DNA of 64,000 nt. Source: Nicotiana tabacum (lineage: Eukaryota > Streptophyta > Magnoliopsida > Solanales > Solanaceae). Below the pieces are notes generated by a model. The model was not told the DNA's origin. It saw only the letters and a list, made by a program, of their open reading frames with translations, and searched no databases. Below are positions 1 to 10,000 of this stretch, one piece after another. The translations under genes were made by a program, and so were the position numbers. The stretch lies in assembly GCF_000715075.1 (NCBI RefSeq), contig NC_134085.1, positions 135,980,060-136,044,059 on the forward strand. The letters run 5' to 3'. Every line of letters starts with the position of its first letter. Position 1 is the stretch's first letter.

Positions 1-401
1 ACGGCAAAATTCGATGATGACGGGATCGAGAGGGCCCAGCATGAGAGGGCAAGTGTAAACACATAAAATCCCTTCCACTTGGGTAGTGATGTCTTCTTCG
101 GGGGCCGGAATCACCACCTCATGCCTCCCCAATTGCAGTCTTTCTTTACCTGCTTAAGGAAACTCTTAGTTATCAAGCTCATATATCTCAACATTGGCTC
201 GCACCGATCAGGAACCGGCAAAGTTTTCTCGACCTTGAAGTTGGAAGTAAGTTCACACCTCCCGGGAACGCACTCCTCAAGGCACGGTTCCACCGGTGTT
301 TTATCACTGGCCAACTGCGATGAAGAGGTGTTTCCCTTTTGAGGAACAGTTTTGACGTTTTGGCCATTTTGTGTAAGTTTAAAGAGAGGAGGAGATGACA
401 T
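1..401 (-). pseudogene. Retroelement-type protein, N-terminal fragment with frameshift
   Basis: An ATG at 401 on the minus strand opens a 96-codon frame. Near 122 it meets a stop just after an N-W-G stretch. A single missing G there would restore a frame that stays open to the window edge and reads into an R-H-E-V-V-I-P segment followed by an acidic stretch. From memory, this type of sequence belongs to a protein common in Solanaceae retroelements with no known biochemical function; that is recognition by eye. The rest lies outside the window. It is an old transposon remnant, not a host gene. Confidence 0.45.
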
Positions 402-780
402 GACTTGGTGTTTGAAAGGGGATTAGCAACAAACCATGGAGATTTTGAAGAAAAGAAGATCTTAAGAGATGTAAAAGCTTAAGAGATTTGAAGAAAGTGA
501 AAGTAAAGATTGAATAAATGAGAGAGGGAGCCTATTTAAGAGATTCACGGCGACGGTTCAAAGGCACTAGTGGCCGACCACCAACTGATGCTCATTAATG
601 AGTTGGGGAACTATGCTGACGGGACGTTTCAGTCACTTTCGTCGCTTATGTCACGAGGATGACATCATGACATGTCGAGGTACAAAGTCGAAGGCTCAAT
701 TCGTTTCTTCTCATTACACTCCAAAAAACGAGGGAACTATCTGTATACGGTTAAAACTGCACCTACTCGATTTTACTATT
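402..780. other. Spacer, no gene seen
   Basis: AT-rich sequence between the retroelement ORF fragment and the LTR fragment. It probably contains the leader of the minus-strand element. The short open frame at 598-783 has no recognisable features. Confidence 0.4.
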
Positions 781-784
781 TGAT

Positions 785-1378
785 CGAGACCAGGGAGTTG
801 CATCGAAGGTCGGCCTCGTAGTAGATCAGACTAGAGCACGAGGACAAGGTACCGAGTTTGAGAATCGGGGTGCCTATCGAGATCGAGGCCAGTAGCAATC
901 GAGACAAAATAGGGCAGACTTCGAGCAAAACGCAATAACAGAAAAGCCAGATATCCGTGACCGGTCGAAGATCATGGCGGAAATCCTGGAACAGACCAAA
1001 TCAAGGGCGGTTGTTTAGACTAATCATGGGATTTACTTCCGCAATTAAAATTGTACCATAGATAGGATTCCTCTACTATATAAAGAGGGATCTAATCATT
1101 TTGTAGTCACCTTACATTCTGAGATGTAAAAGCAATATAACACTTTCCCTTTATTTTATATTCTTGTTCATCAGCTTGCTTATTTCTTAATTATTTGGTA
1201 CTGATCAGCTCGAGGGCATCCTAGTTCGAGGGCTGAATTATGTTTCAACATTGGTTTGCTTTATATCTTTGTCAATTTCTATTAATAATCTTTATATTTA
1301 TCAATTGATATTAGGTGAAATCACGTGTCCTTAAAATCACATATAAATTTAATTGTTATCCAATTTTAAGGGTAAACA
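785..1378 (+). mobile_element. LTR fragment of a Ty3/gypsy-type retrotransposon
   Basis: A TATA-like CTATATAAAGAGGG lies near 1075-1090. It is followed by a leader and a 3' edge reading GGGTAAACA that ends at 1378, a TG..CA-type LTR end I associate with Solanaceae gypsy elements. No primer-binding site follows, so this is a solo or truncated LTR. The left edge is approximate. The TATA orientation is plus, opposite to the ORF fragment at 1-401, so the two may not belong to one element. Confidence 0.45.
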
Positions 1379-1699
1379 AATATCTATTTTTTAGTTACAT
1401 TAGTTTATAATGAAAATGCATAACTTAGTTTATCTTTTTCTTTAGTGTTTAGTTATGTAATTAATAGTACTTATTAGCTATATTTATTTTTGACCTATAT
1501 GGTATTTTTAGATTGTGTTAATTTTATTATGGCTTATCAATTAGCAATATTTGCTTTAGGTAATTTTATAATCTTTGTTATTGAATATTTTAGTATAATG
1601 CTATGACTTATATAATTATTTCATATTATTGTGTTATTTTCTTGAAAAATATATTATATAGTTGTATCTTACTAGGACTAAAAAAATATTTGGAGTATA

Positions 1700-1890
1700 A
1701 GTTATATATTTTGTGCTATGAGGACTTTACCAGGAAAAAATCCGAAAAATCCGAGAAAAAATCGAGATTGAAAAAATCGAATTTGTTGGTTTGTTTGGTT
1801 CGGTTTATAAATTTAAAAATCCGACATTATTGGTTTGGTTTGGTAATTAAAAAATTCAAATCAACCCGACCTATATATACCCAAGCATGT
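1700..1890. mobile_element. MITE-like fragment rich in GGTTTGGTT and CCGA
   Basis: The repeated GGTTTGGTTCGGTTTATA and AACCCGACC motifs resemble a very common Solanaceae non-autonomous DNA element. Both ends are degraded and no target-site duplication is visible. The overlapping 98-codon frame (1603-1899) is low complexity and not a gene. Confidence 0.35.
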
Positions 1891-3260
1891 ACCTTATGAG
1901 ATATTTTCTGGAAGCTGTTTACACATTACATATGCAAGTTGCCACAACGTGCTATGAGAATGTAAAGACTTAAACGACCTAGCTCCTGTACAAGTAAGAA
2001 CGCAAACAAGTACAAACATGCATAGCGTAAATATCTAATTCCTAACTCCAACATTCTCTAGTCATTTTTCTTTTTGATAATATCTTACTGCTCCATCCAA
2101 ATAACGTTAGACATTATTTTCCTTTTTTTTTTTGGGTACCTTCCAAAAAGTTGGAGGTTTTCCTTCATATGAAACAAAATATTCTTCTTTGACAATTCAA
2201 GCTGCTAGCTATTGATATACCACTTTATATTATGCCTAATTTGATTAGAAATATTACCGCCTAACTAACTCACTTTTTATATCGAATTTTAATAGTTTGC
2301 ATCCGTGCAGGTCAAAAACTCAACATAAACACTTGCGGACTTGCTTTATAATTTATTGGAAGGAGGGAGTAAGATGCTCTAGGGGTGTGTATTCGATTTA
2401 TCGATTCGATTTTGACCCTTATCGATAATTACTTATCGATTATCGATTTGTACATATGCTTATTGTTATTGTTTCAATAAGGTTTTCGATTTTTTCTGTT
2501 TCGATTTATCAATTTTGGAAGTTTATCGATACAAAAATAAGCACATGCAACAAACACCGTTTATAAGGTACATGCTATAAACGCTATAACATATAAATTT
2601 GCGGGATTCCACGGAAAGTATATCGCTATAAACACGCCTAATTAATATGGACAAAAATAAGCTAAAATAAGACGAACACCGTTTATAACATACAAAATTG
2701 TGTCAACAAGCACATGCAACAAAACTAAATAAGGGATAAAATGTATGTCACCAATATTCCAACGGTATAAAAAAAACATCATCACGGCTAATTATGTTTT
2801 CCATTAATTTGAACTTCATTCCATTGATCTTTAAATATGATCATTCTTTAAATGTGGTAGAGGAAATAATAGGGTTATGGACTTAGGGTAAAGGAAAGGG
2901 TATTATAGAACAAGGGTAAAATAATTTATTTATTTTGTCTTTTTAGTATATTTTATTGGTTTATCGATAAACCGATAACCGAAGAGGATAAAATCGAAAT
3001 CGATAACTCGATAGGGAAAATTTCGAAATTGAAATCGAAATCGATAAATCAATAGACCGATAATAAATAATCGATTCGATTTATCAATAAACTGATTCGA
3101 ATGCACACCCGTCAATCCTGTACTTTTTCTTGCATTATTTCAATTTTACCGAATGTCCCCAAAAGCTACAGGTGCTCAATACTGTATACTCGGTTTAATA
3201 AAAGACAAAAAGTTAGGCATTAAAACGAACTTCTGACCAAACTTTTGGACTAAAATTAGT
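1888..3260. repeat. Tandem spacer duplication, copy 1 (carries a TIR element)
   Basis: It starts with a stretch containing GAGATATTTTCTGGAAGC, which recurs at about 3297. The segment from about 2027 (TAAATATCTAATTCC) recurs from 6120. The duplication is direct. Copy 1 is interrupted by the TIR element at 2382-3109. Copy 2 is interrupted by the LINE. Confidence 0.7.
2382..3109. mobile_element. Non-autonomous TIR DNA transposon (MITE-like)
   Basis: The left end reads GGGGTGTGTATTCGA and the right end, inverted, reads GGGTGTGCATTCGA, so the terminal inverted repeats are clear. Sub-terminal sequence on both sides is built from repeated ATCGATT units. No transposase frame is present. The homologous spacer at about 6450-6480 lacks this insert and so serves as an empty site. 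The family is uncertain; the ends look hAT-like but the target duplication is not clean. Confidence 0.65.
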
Positions 3261-3285
3261 GAATGGGAAAACAAAAATATATCAT

Positions 3286-3350
3286 ATGTACCTTACGAGA
3301 TATTTTCTGGAAGCTTTTGACACATTACATATGCAATGTGTAAAAGTAAT
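3286..3350. repeat. Tandem spacer duplication, copy 2, left part
   Basis: Matches 1888-1945 with a few substitutions, then is cut by the LINE. The right part resumes at about 6118. Confidence 0.6.
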
Positions 3351-3832
3351 AACGCAACAGGCACAATAATCCGTAAAATTTCACATGTGAGATATTTGGG
3401 GAGGGTGGTGTGTACGCAGACCTTATCCCTACTACGATGGAGTAGAAAGACTGTTTCCGATAGACCTTCGGTTCAAGAAAATGAAAAAGACGAAAAGAGA
3501 CAATATATCAGTACCATCAACAAAAACCATAAACATAATAACATTATAAGAACCAGAAAATAGTTGAAACGCAATAACAATAACCAGTAAATAAGGTTCG
3601 GTGCTATGAAAATTGAAGAATAGTGTGAACATCACATTAACCACTAGCAGTCTAAGACAAACCCTATTAGATAGCCTCTCACCCGGAACGAAGTAGAAAC
3701 ATGCTCAACTACCTCCTAACCTACAACCCTAATGCTCGGCCTCCACACCTTTCTATCAAGGGCTATATCCTCGAAAATCTAAAGTCACGCCATGTCCTTC
3801 CTAATCACTTCTTCCCAATACTTCTTAGGTCG

Positions 3833-4387
3833 TCATCTACCTCTTCTCGTACCCGCCAAAGTCAACCGCTCACACTTTCTTACCGGGGCATCCGGGCTTC
3901 TCCTCCGTACAAGCCTGAACCATCTGAGCATTGCTTCCCGCATCTTGTCATCTATAGGAACCACACCCACCTTCTCTCGAATATCTTCATTCCTAATCTT
4001 ATCCATCATAGTGTGCCCGCACATACACCTCAACATCCTTGTTTCTACTACTTTTATCTTTTGAATATGTGAGTTCTTAACGGGCCAACACTCTACCCCA
4101 TACAACATAGCCGGTCTAACCACCACTCTATAAAACTTACCTCTGAGTATCGATGGTACTTTCTTGTCACACGGGACTCCAGATGTTAACCCCAATTTCA
4201 TCCAACCCACCCCTGTACGGTATGTGACGTCCTCGTCGATCTCCCCATTCTCCTGGATAACTGACCCAAGGTACTTGAAACTGCCTCTCTTGGGGATGAC
4301 CTGTGATCCAAGCCTCACGTCCATGCCCGCTTCCCTCGACTCGACACTGAACTTGCACTCTAGGTATTCTGTCTTAGTCCTGCTCAA
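3833..4387 (-). pseudogene. LINE ORF2 C-terminal region
   Basis: The frame continues the LINE polyprotein after a break. It has a KYLGSVIQ motif, YGVECWPVK, the [10 protein letters not shown] block and a WFRLVRRR stretch near the end, all typical of the RTE RT C-terminal thumb/tail in plants. Its sense-strand shadow frames on plus are not genes. Confidence 0.75.
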
Positions 4388-4636
4388 CTTGAAACTCTTA
4401 GACTCAATGGCCTATCTCCACACCCTCAGCCTGTCGTTAACACTGTCTCGCATCTCATCAATCAGAACTATGTCATCAACGGATAACATACACCATGACA
4501 CGTCTCCTTAAATATGTCGTGTTAATGCGTCCATCACCATGGAAAACAAGAACTAGCGGTGCACATATCCTTAATGTAGCCCCATAACAATCGAAAAAAG
4601 CCCTCTCCCAGTGTCCTAACCCGAGTCTTAGCTCCG

Positions 4637-5191
4637 TCATACATGTCCTTTGATCACTCTAATGTAAGCTACTAACATACTTTTTGCCTTCAAGCATCTC
4701 CAGAGAACCTCCCTAGGGATATTATCATACACTTTCTCCAAGTCAATAAACACCATGTGTAGATTCTTCTTCATATCCCTGTATTGCTCAAACAACCTCT
4801 TAATAAAATGGATAGCTTCCGTGGTTGAATGACCCGGCATGAATCCAAACTGGTTGTCAGATATAGACACCTTCCTCCTCACCCTCACTTCCACCACCAT
4901 CTCCAAAACTTTCATAGAATGACTTAGTAACTTGATACCCCTACAGTTGTTATAATTCTGGATATCACCTTTGTTCTTGTACAACAGTATCACCGTACTC
5001 CACCTCCACTCATCTGGCATCCTCTTCGTCCTGAAAGTAACATTAAATAGCCTGGTCAGCCACTCCAAGCCTGCTCTACCCACACGCCTCCAAACTTCTA
5101 CCGGAATTTCGTCTGGCCCGGTTGCTCTGACTATACTCATCTTACGCATAGCCACCACAACCTCCTCAACCTTAATGCGCCTACAATACAT
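4637..5191 (-). pseudogene. LINE reverse transcriptase fragment
   Basis: The 184-residue frame contains an ATGPDEIPVE motif (RT block 0/1), a PDEWR and LLYKNKGD stretch, NNCRGI, NQFGFMPGHSTTEAI (the classic non-LTR RT 'QFGF' block) and an FIDLEK (F-D-type) catalytic block A with the second residue of the usual FLDLEKAYD altered. The FADD-type catalytic block lies in the broken sequence downstream. It would polymerise cDNA from its own RNA at a nicked target; here it is inactivated. Confidence 0.85.
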
Positions 5192-5285
5192 AAAGTCTCA
5201 GTAACTCTCCGAATGCCCCAAATCACCTAGCATATATCTCGGCCCCCTCTTCATTCAGAAGTTTATGAAAGTAAGTCTGCCATCT

Positions 5286-5480
5286 TCACTTACTCTGAGC
5301 CTCCCCCATCAATACTCTACCATCCTTGTCTTTGATGCACCTCACTTGATTCAGATCCCGAACTTTCCCCTCTCTCGCCTTAGCTAACCGAAATAACTTC
5401 TTATCCCTGCCATTGTCCCCCAGTTCCTCGTATAGATGACCAAATGTTGCATTCTTAGTCTCCGTGACCGCCAATTTCAA
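5286..5480 (-). pseudogene. LINE linker between endonuclease and RT
   Basis: A 64-codon frame rich in K and E, with [10 protein letters not shown] and [13 protein letters not shown] motifs. It lies directly upstream of the RT block on the same strand and is typical of the RTE segment between endonuclease and RT. It is separated from both neighbours by stops. Confidence 0.7.
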
Positions 5481-5837
5481 CTACTTCCTCGCTACCTTAT
5501 ACCTCTTTTTGTTCGCTCTCTTCTCCTTCTCGCCTGTGCTCCCTACTAACTTTAGGTACGACGCCTTCTTCGCTTCCACTTTGCCTTGGACCACTTCATT
5601 CCACCACCAGTCGCCTTTGTGCCCGCCAGAGAAACCATTCGAGACCCCCAACACCTATCTCACCGCCTCTCTTACACAGTTTGCCATCGTCGTCCACATA
5701 ATACTTGCGTCCCCACTACTCCTCCAATCTCCCATAGCCGATAACTTTCCCTCCAACACCTCAGCTTTATCCTTAGTCAAGGCTCCTCACCTGATCCTCG
5801 GTCGTGCTCGAACATATCTCTTCTTCCTTGGCGTTCA

Positions 5838-6038
5838 TCACCAAGAGCTTATGTTGGTTGCGAGGGTCTCGCCCGAGATAACCTTGCAATCCTTGCACAA
5901 ACTTCTATCGCATCTCCTAAGGAGGAAATAATCAATTTTAATCTTCGCCATCGTACTTTGGAAAGTAACCAAATACTCCTTCCTCCTCAGAAAACTAGAG
6001 TTCGTGATCACCAGCTCAAATGGCTTAGCAAAATCCAA
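5838..6038 (-). pseudogene. LINE endonuclease C-terminal fragment
   Basis: The frame contains ELVITNSSF, LVTFQS and IDYFLLRRCDR, the last block of an exonuclease/endonuclease/phosphatase-fold nuclease as found in RTE elements (the S..IDY motif near the catalytic His region). The frame is open upstream of the ATG for another few codons, then truncated at about 6060-6117. Confidence 0.75.
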
Positions 6039-6117
6039 TAATAAAGTTCCTCCCAGTTCCTATCCCAAAGCCGAAGCCGCCATGCACCTCGGCATAGCCA
6101 CCTGCACCTCGCCATAG

Positions 6118-6590
6118 GGTAAATATCTAATTCCTAACTCCAACATTCTCTAGTCTTTTTTCTTTTTTGATAATATCTTACTGCTCCATCCAAATAAAGT
6201 TAGACATTCTTTTTCCTTTTTTGGGTACCTACCAAAAATTAGACTTTTTTCTTCGTATGAAACAAAATATTCTTCTTTCACAATTCAAGCTGGTAGCTAT
6301 TGATATACCACACTTTATATTATGCCTAATTTGATTTGAAAATATTAGCGCCCAACTAATTCACCTTTTTGTCAAATTTTAATATTTAGCATCTGTGCAA
6401 GTCAAAAACTCAAAATAAACACTTACTTTGTAATTTATTGGAAGGAGGAAGTAAGATATCTCAATACTGTACTTTTTCCTGCATTATTTCAATACTGAAT
6501 ACTCGGTTTGAATCAAAGACAAAACTTCAGGGATAAAAACGAACTTCTGGCCAGATTTTTGGACTAAAATTAGTGAATTGCCAGCTAAAT
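6118..6590. repeat. Tandem spacer duplication, copy 2, right part
   Basis: Matches 2027-2380 and then 3113-3250 with roughly one difference per 10-15 bases. It crosses the point where the TIR element sits in copy 1 without that element. Confidence 0.7.
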
Positions 6591-7084
6591 AAATTGTACT
6601 TTAATAAATTTTTGAAGGTGTCGGTGTGAACAATGAGTACACTCAATAATGAGGATCTCTTATCTCAATTGACTAATGGGCCCCCATTTTCATCCTCTGG
6701 CCCAGCCCGGACCCACCACCCATTTCAGTGCACGTCATATCGTGTAGCGTGTATCCCACTTCCCGATTTGTCCCTTTTGCCTCAGTCGGAAACAACCGCA
6801 ACGATCAAAAAAAAGTTATCAGTGTTTCCATAACTAAGGAGTTAGCAGTAAAAAATAAAGCAGAAGTTTAGCCAATCGATAAAAAGAGAACAGACTCTGC
6901 CACGGAAAAAGGAAAATTACGAAAAAGGGAATCGCCAAGGCACAACGGTCTATGGTGATTATCATTACCGATAAAATAACGGTGCTTTTTCATTGCTAAT
7001 CATTGCGTTTCTTTCATTTTGAATTCAATTTTGGGGGAAGAGGGATATTGTTAGGGTTTTGAATTCGGAATTAGAAGGGAAAGG
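6591..7084 (+). promoter_or_regulatory. Upstream region and 5'UTR of the DeSI-type gene
   Basis: Non-coding stretch before the ATG at 7085. No unambiguous TATA box is seen. The 66-codon frame at 6633-6833 has no recognisable domain and could be a chance frame or an upstream ORF. The transcription start cannot be placed from sequence alone. Confidence 0.35.
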
Positions 7085-10000
7085 ATGACGGAGGTGGTCG
7101 TCCACATATATGATGTGACGAATAGTGGCTCCGATAAGACCAACAACACAATTGTTCAGATCAACAAGTTTTTCAAAGACGGCATCGGTCTTGGTGGTAT
7201 CTTCCATAGCGCCGTTCAGGTTCACTTCTTTTACTTTTTGCCCAATTTGTTGTTCTCTGTTGGTGAATTGGATCTAGGGTTTAGTTATGGAAATTCTGCA
7301 TTGGGATTTCAGTTATTATTCCGTCTTGAGTTGCTGGATACTGAAATTTACTGATTTTTATTGTGTTATATTATATGTTTAATGCCTTGGGAATATTTAA
7401 TGAAACGGGGATCTGGTTGAATGTGTTCGTGGTATATTCTCAAACATCTCTCTCTCTCTCTCTCTCTCTTGTTTGGGTGAATTAACATTTCCATAGAGCA
7501 GCAAAAAGAGAAGCAGCATAAACAACCAAAAAGCATTTATCACATAAGGAGCTTTTTATTTGTGGATCTAACAAACAATTTACTGTATCTAACAAAACAT
7601 TTTAGTGAGGAAAAGTTTTTCTAGAACTATCAATTTTCTGTATGATTTGCAAAACGACAAGTTCCTTTTGTTTTGTTTCTCTTTCTTTTCTTTTTGCTTC
7701 TCCTTAAACATAAAACTAGTTTACATAGTGGACCATTTTGTTTTGTAGTTTCTGGTATGTAAGATATTAGTAACCACTTTTGTTAATCTTCTATCTCCCA
7801 TCTGTGACTTTAAACTGAAACTGTTCTTGAATGTTTGCTTTTGTCTATACAATATTGAGCCTGGAGGACTTGGTTGAGGCCAGAGACATGAGGATAATAG
7901 TTCTAATCCTAGCTATAACTTGGTGTGAGTCCATCTATCCCAACATGACATAATCATTTCCTTTTCACCATCGGGCATCTATATATATATATATATATAT
8001 TCTTGGAAATCTTAGCTTTCTATTTTTTCTGCTGCAAGCTTAACTAATCAATTCTCACCTATCGTCTTTTCAAAGATACAAGTTTTTATTTTCCTTCAAT
8101 CAGACTAGAAGGGAATGAGTTCCCAACCTGAGCATTGTAAAAAATTTCTCCAAATTTTCAAGCCATATATGTGGTATCAGTGATGGCGATAATGCATGTC
8201 CTGTATCAGTGTTGTCACAAGTGAAAAGCTCTAAAAAAACGCTCCAGGTTTATTGGGGCTTTAAGCGCAAAGCATAATTTAAGTGTGGGCTTTAGTAAAA
8301 AAATGTGCAATGATGGAAATAAATAAAAATATATTTGTAATTTAAGAAAAAATTAACAAATTCATTCATATTGGTTTCCATAAGACATTATATACTTATT
8401 TGCGATTATATTTGTTGTTTAGTGCCACCCCATTCAAGATAGAACTCATGGGCAATGGGTGTGCACGCCTTAGGCCTCATTTGTTTGCACTTAATGGAGG
8501 TCTGAATCTTAATCATTCAGATCTCAGACATTAAGTGCGTTTGTTTTTAAAGTCTGAATCTTAATTATTCAGATCTTAATCACTAAGTGTGTTTTTTTTA
8601 CTTCACAACCACTTAATGGGTCTGAATAGGTCTGTATGATTAAGATCTATAACAAAGACTTAATTTCATTAAGATGCTATCACATATTCATTATTAACTG
8701 CCGCCGCCGCCTACCATTATCAACTACCACTATGCCACCAACACCACCACGCCACCATCATCCTCAATCATAGCCGCTACCATTATCGACCATCACCACC
8801 CACTATCCCCACCATTCCGACCACCATCATTCTCACCCACAATCAATACTCATCCACCTAAGCCATCACAAATGACCACCCCATCACCATCAACAACTAC
8901 AACCAGCACTGCCATCATTATAACCTACCATCACCCACCCACCACCTTCCTCAGTCACAATTACTACCACCACCCGCCAGTATTAACTATCACCACCATC
9001 CTCAATCATAATCGCCACCACTACCAATCACTACTAGCTACTAGCATGAACCACCATCATCAACCAAAACTACCACCAACCACCGTCTATAGTCTATAGT
9101 CGACATTCACCCGTTAGCCATCACCACCAACAACTATCATATTTTTAAAAAACTATATATTTTATTGATAGAACATTAGATTAGTTAGTATTTCATTTGA
9201 ATTTTATGTTTATTAATTTTCAAATAAAGATAAATTTTATACATTTAGATGTTAAAATCAAACAGTCTTAATTATTTAGTATTCAGGTCTTAATATACAT
9301 CAGATTCAGATGTCTTAATCTTAATACACATCTTGATATTCAAATGTATATTCAGATTCAGACGTCTTAATCATAAAAAAAACAAAAAACAAATGAGGCC
9401 TTAGTGCCTTACCTAAATTGAAGCGCAGCTTAAGTGAGGCGACCTCCCCAAGCTTTTTTAAGCTTCAGGGCTTAAGCACGCTTTAAATGAGCCTTTGACA
9501 ACATTGATCTGTATGAGATCGTGTCCGCCTGACACTTCCATACGTGGGGTTATAAATGTATTAATAAGCTCTATGATCCTTGCAGTTTACCCAAAAAGTG
9601 ATTGAGTTGCATTATTGCTTCACAGAACTCAATATCTAATGTATCATTTATCGAAATTGAGAAGACTAGGGACCATCATTTAATGACTTAAAGTAAATGC
9701 GGAAGTACTGGTTAGTCTACGCCGACATACATTGAAAGAACTGATTATCTTTGTTATAAAAATTTAAGACTAATGATAACTGATTTTTTCACATCCTTGC
9801 ATCTTGAATAAGATGTCAAAACTGTGTTGATCCTTTCACAATTTGTCTCACCTAGCATTTTCTTCTGATAACTGACATATGCAAAGTTGTAAGCACGATG
9901 TCCTGTTTCTAACTCTTTCTATTATCAGGATATATTGGTTCTTATTTGCAAAAATCTTGCATGGTCTCATCTTGTGTAGTGTCCCTTTAAGCTCATTTGA

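Larger units (their letters stand above)
3396..6117 (-). mobile_element. RTE-type LINE, 5'-truncated
   Basis: Read on the minus strand, from high to low coordinates, the element shows the C-terminal end of an AP-like endonuclease (about 6045-5838), a charged linker (about 5480-5286), reverse transcriptase (5191-4637) and a C-terminal region (4387-3833). The 3' end on the plus strand begins GGGAGGGTGGTGTGTACGCAG at about 3396, the 3' terminus I associate with Solanaceae RTE elements. Several stops and frameshifts separate the blocks, so it is dead. The N-terminal part of the endonuclease is missing, as is usual after incomplete reverse transcription. It split a duplicated spacer whose other half continues at 6118. 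Confidence 0.85.

Noticed and set aside
5464..5931. Plus-strand 155-aa ORF
   Set aside because: Antisense shadow of the LINE linker and endonuclease region.
8872..9099. His/Pro/Thr-rich 75-aa ORF
   Set aside because: Low-complexity CCA-rich core of a MITE.
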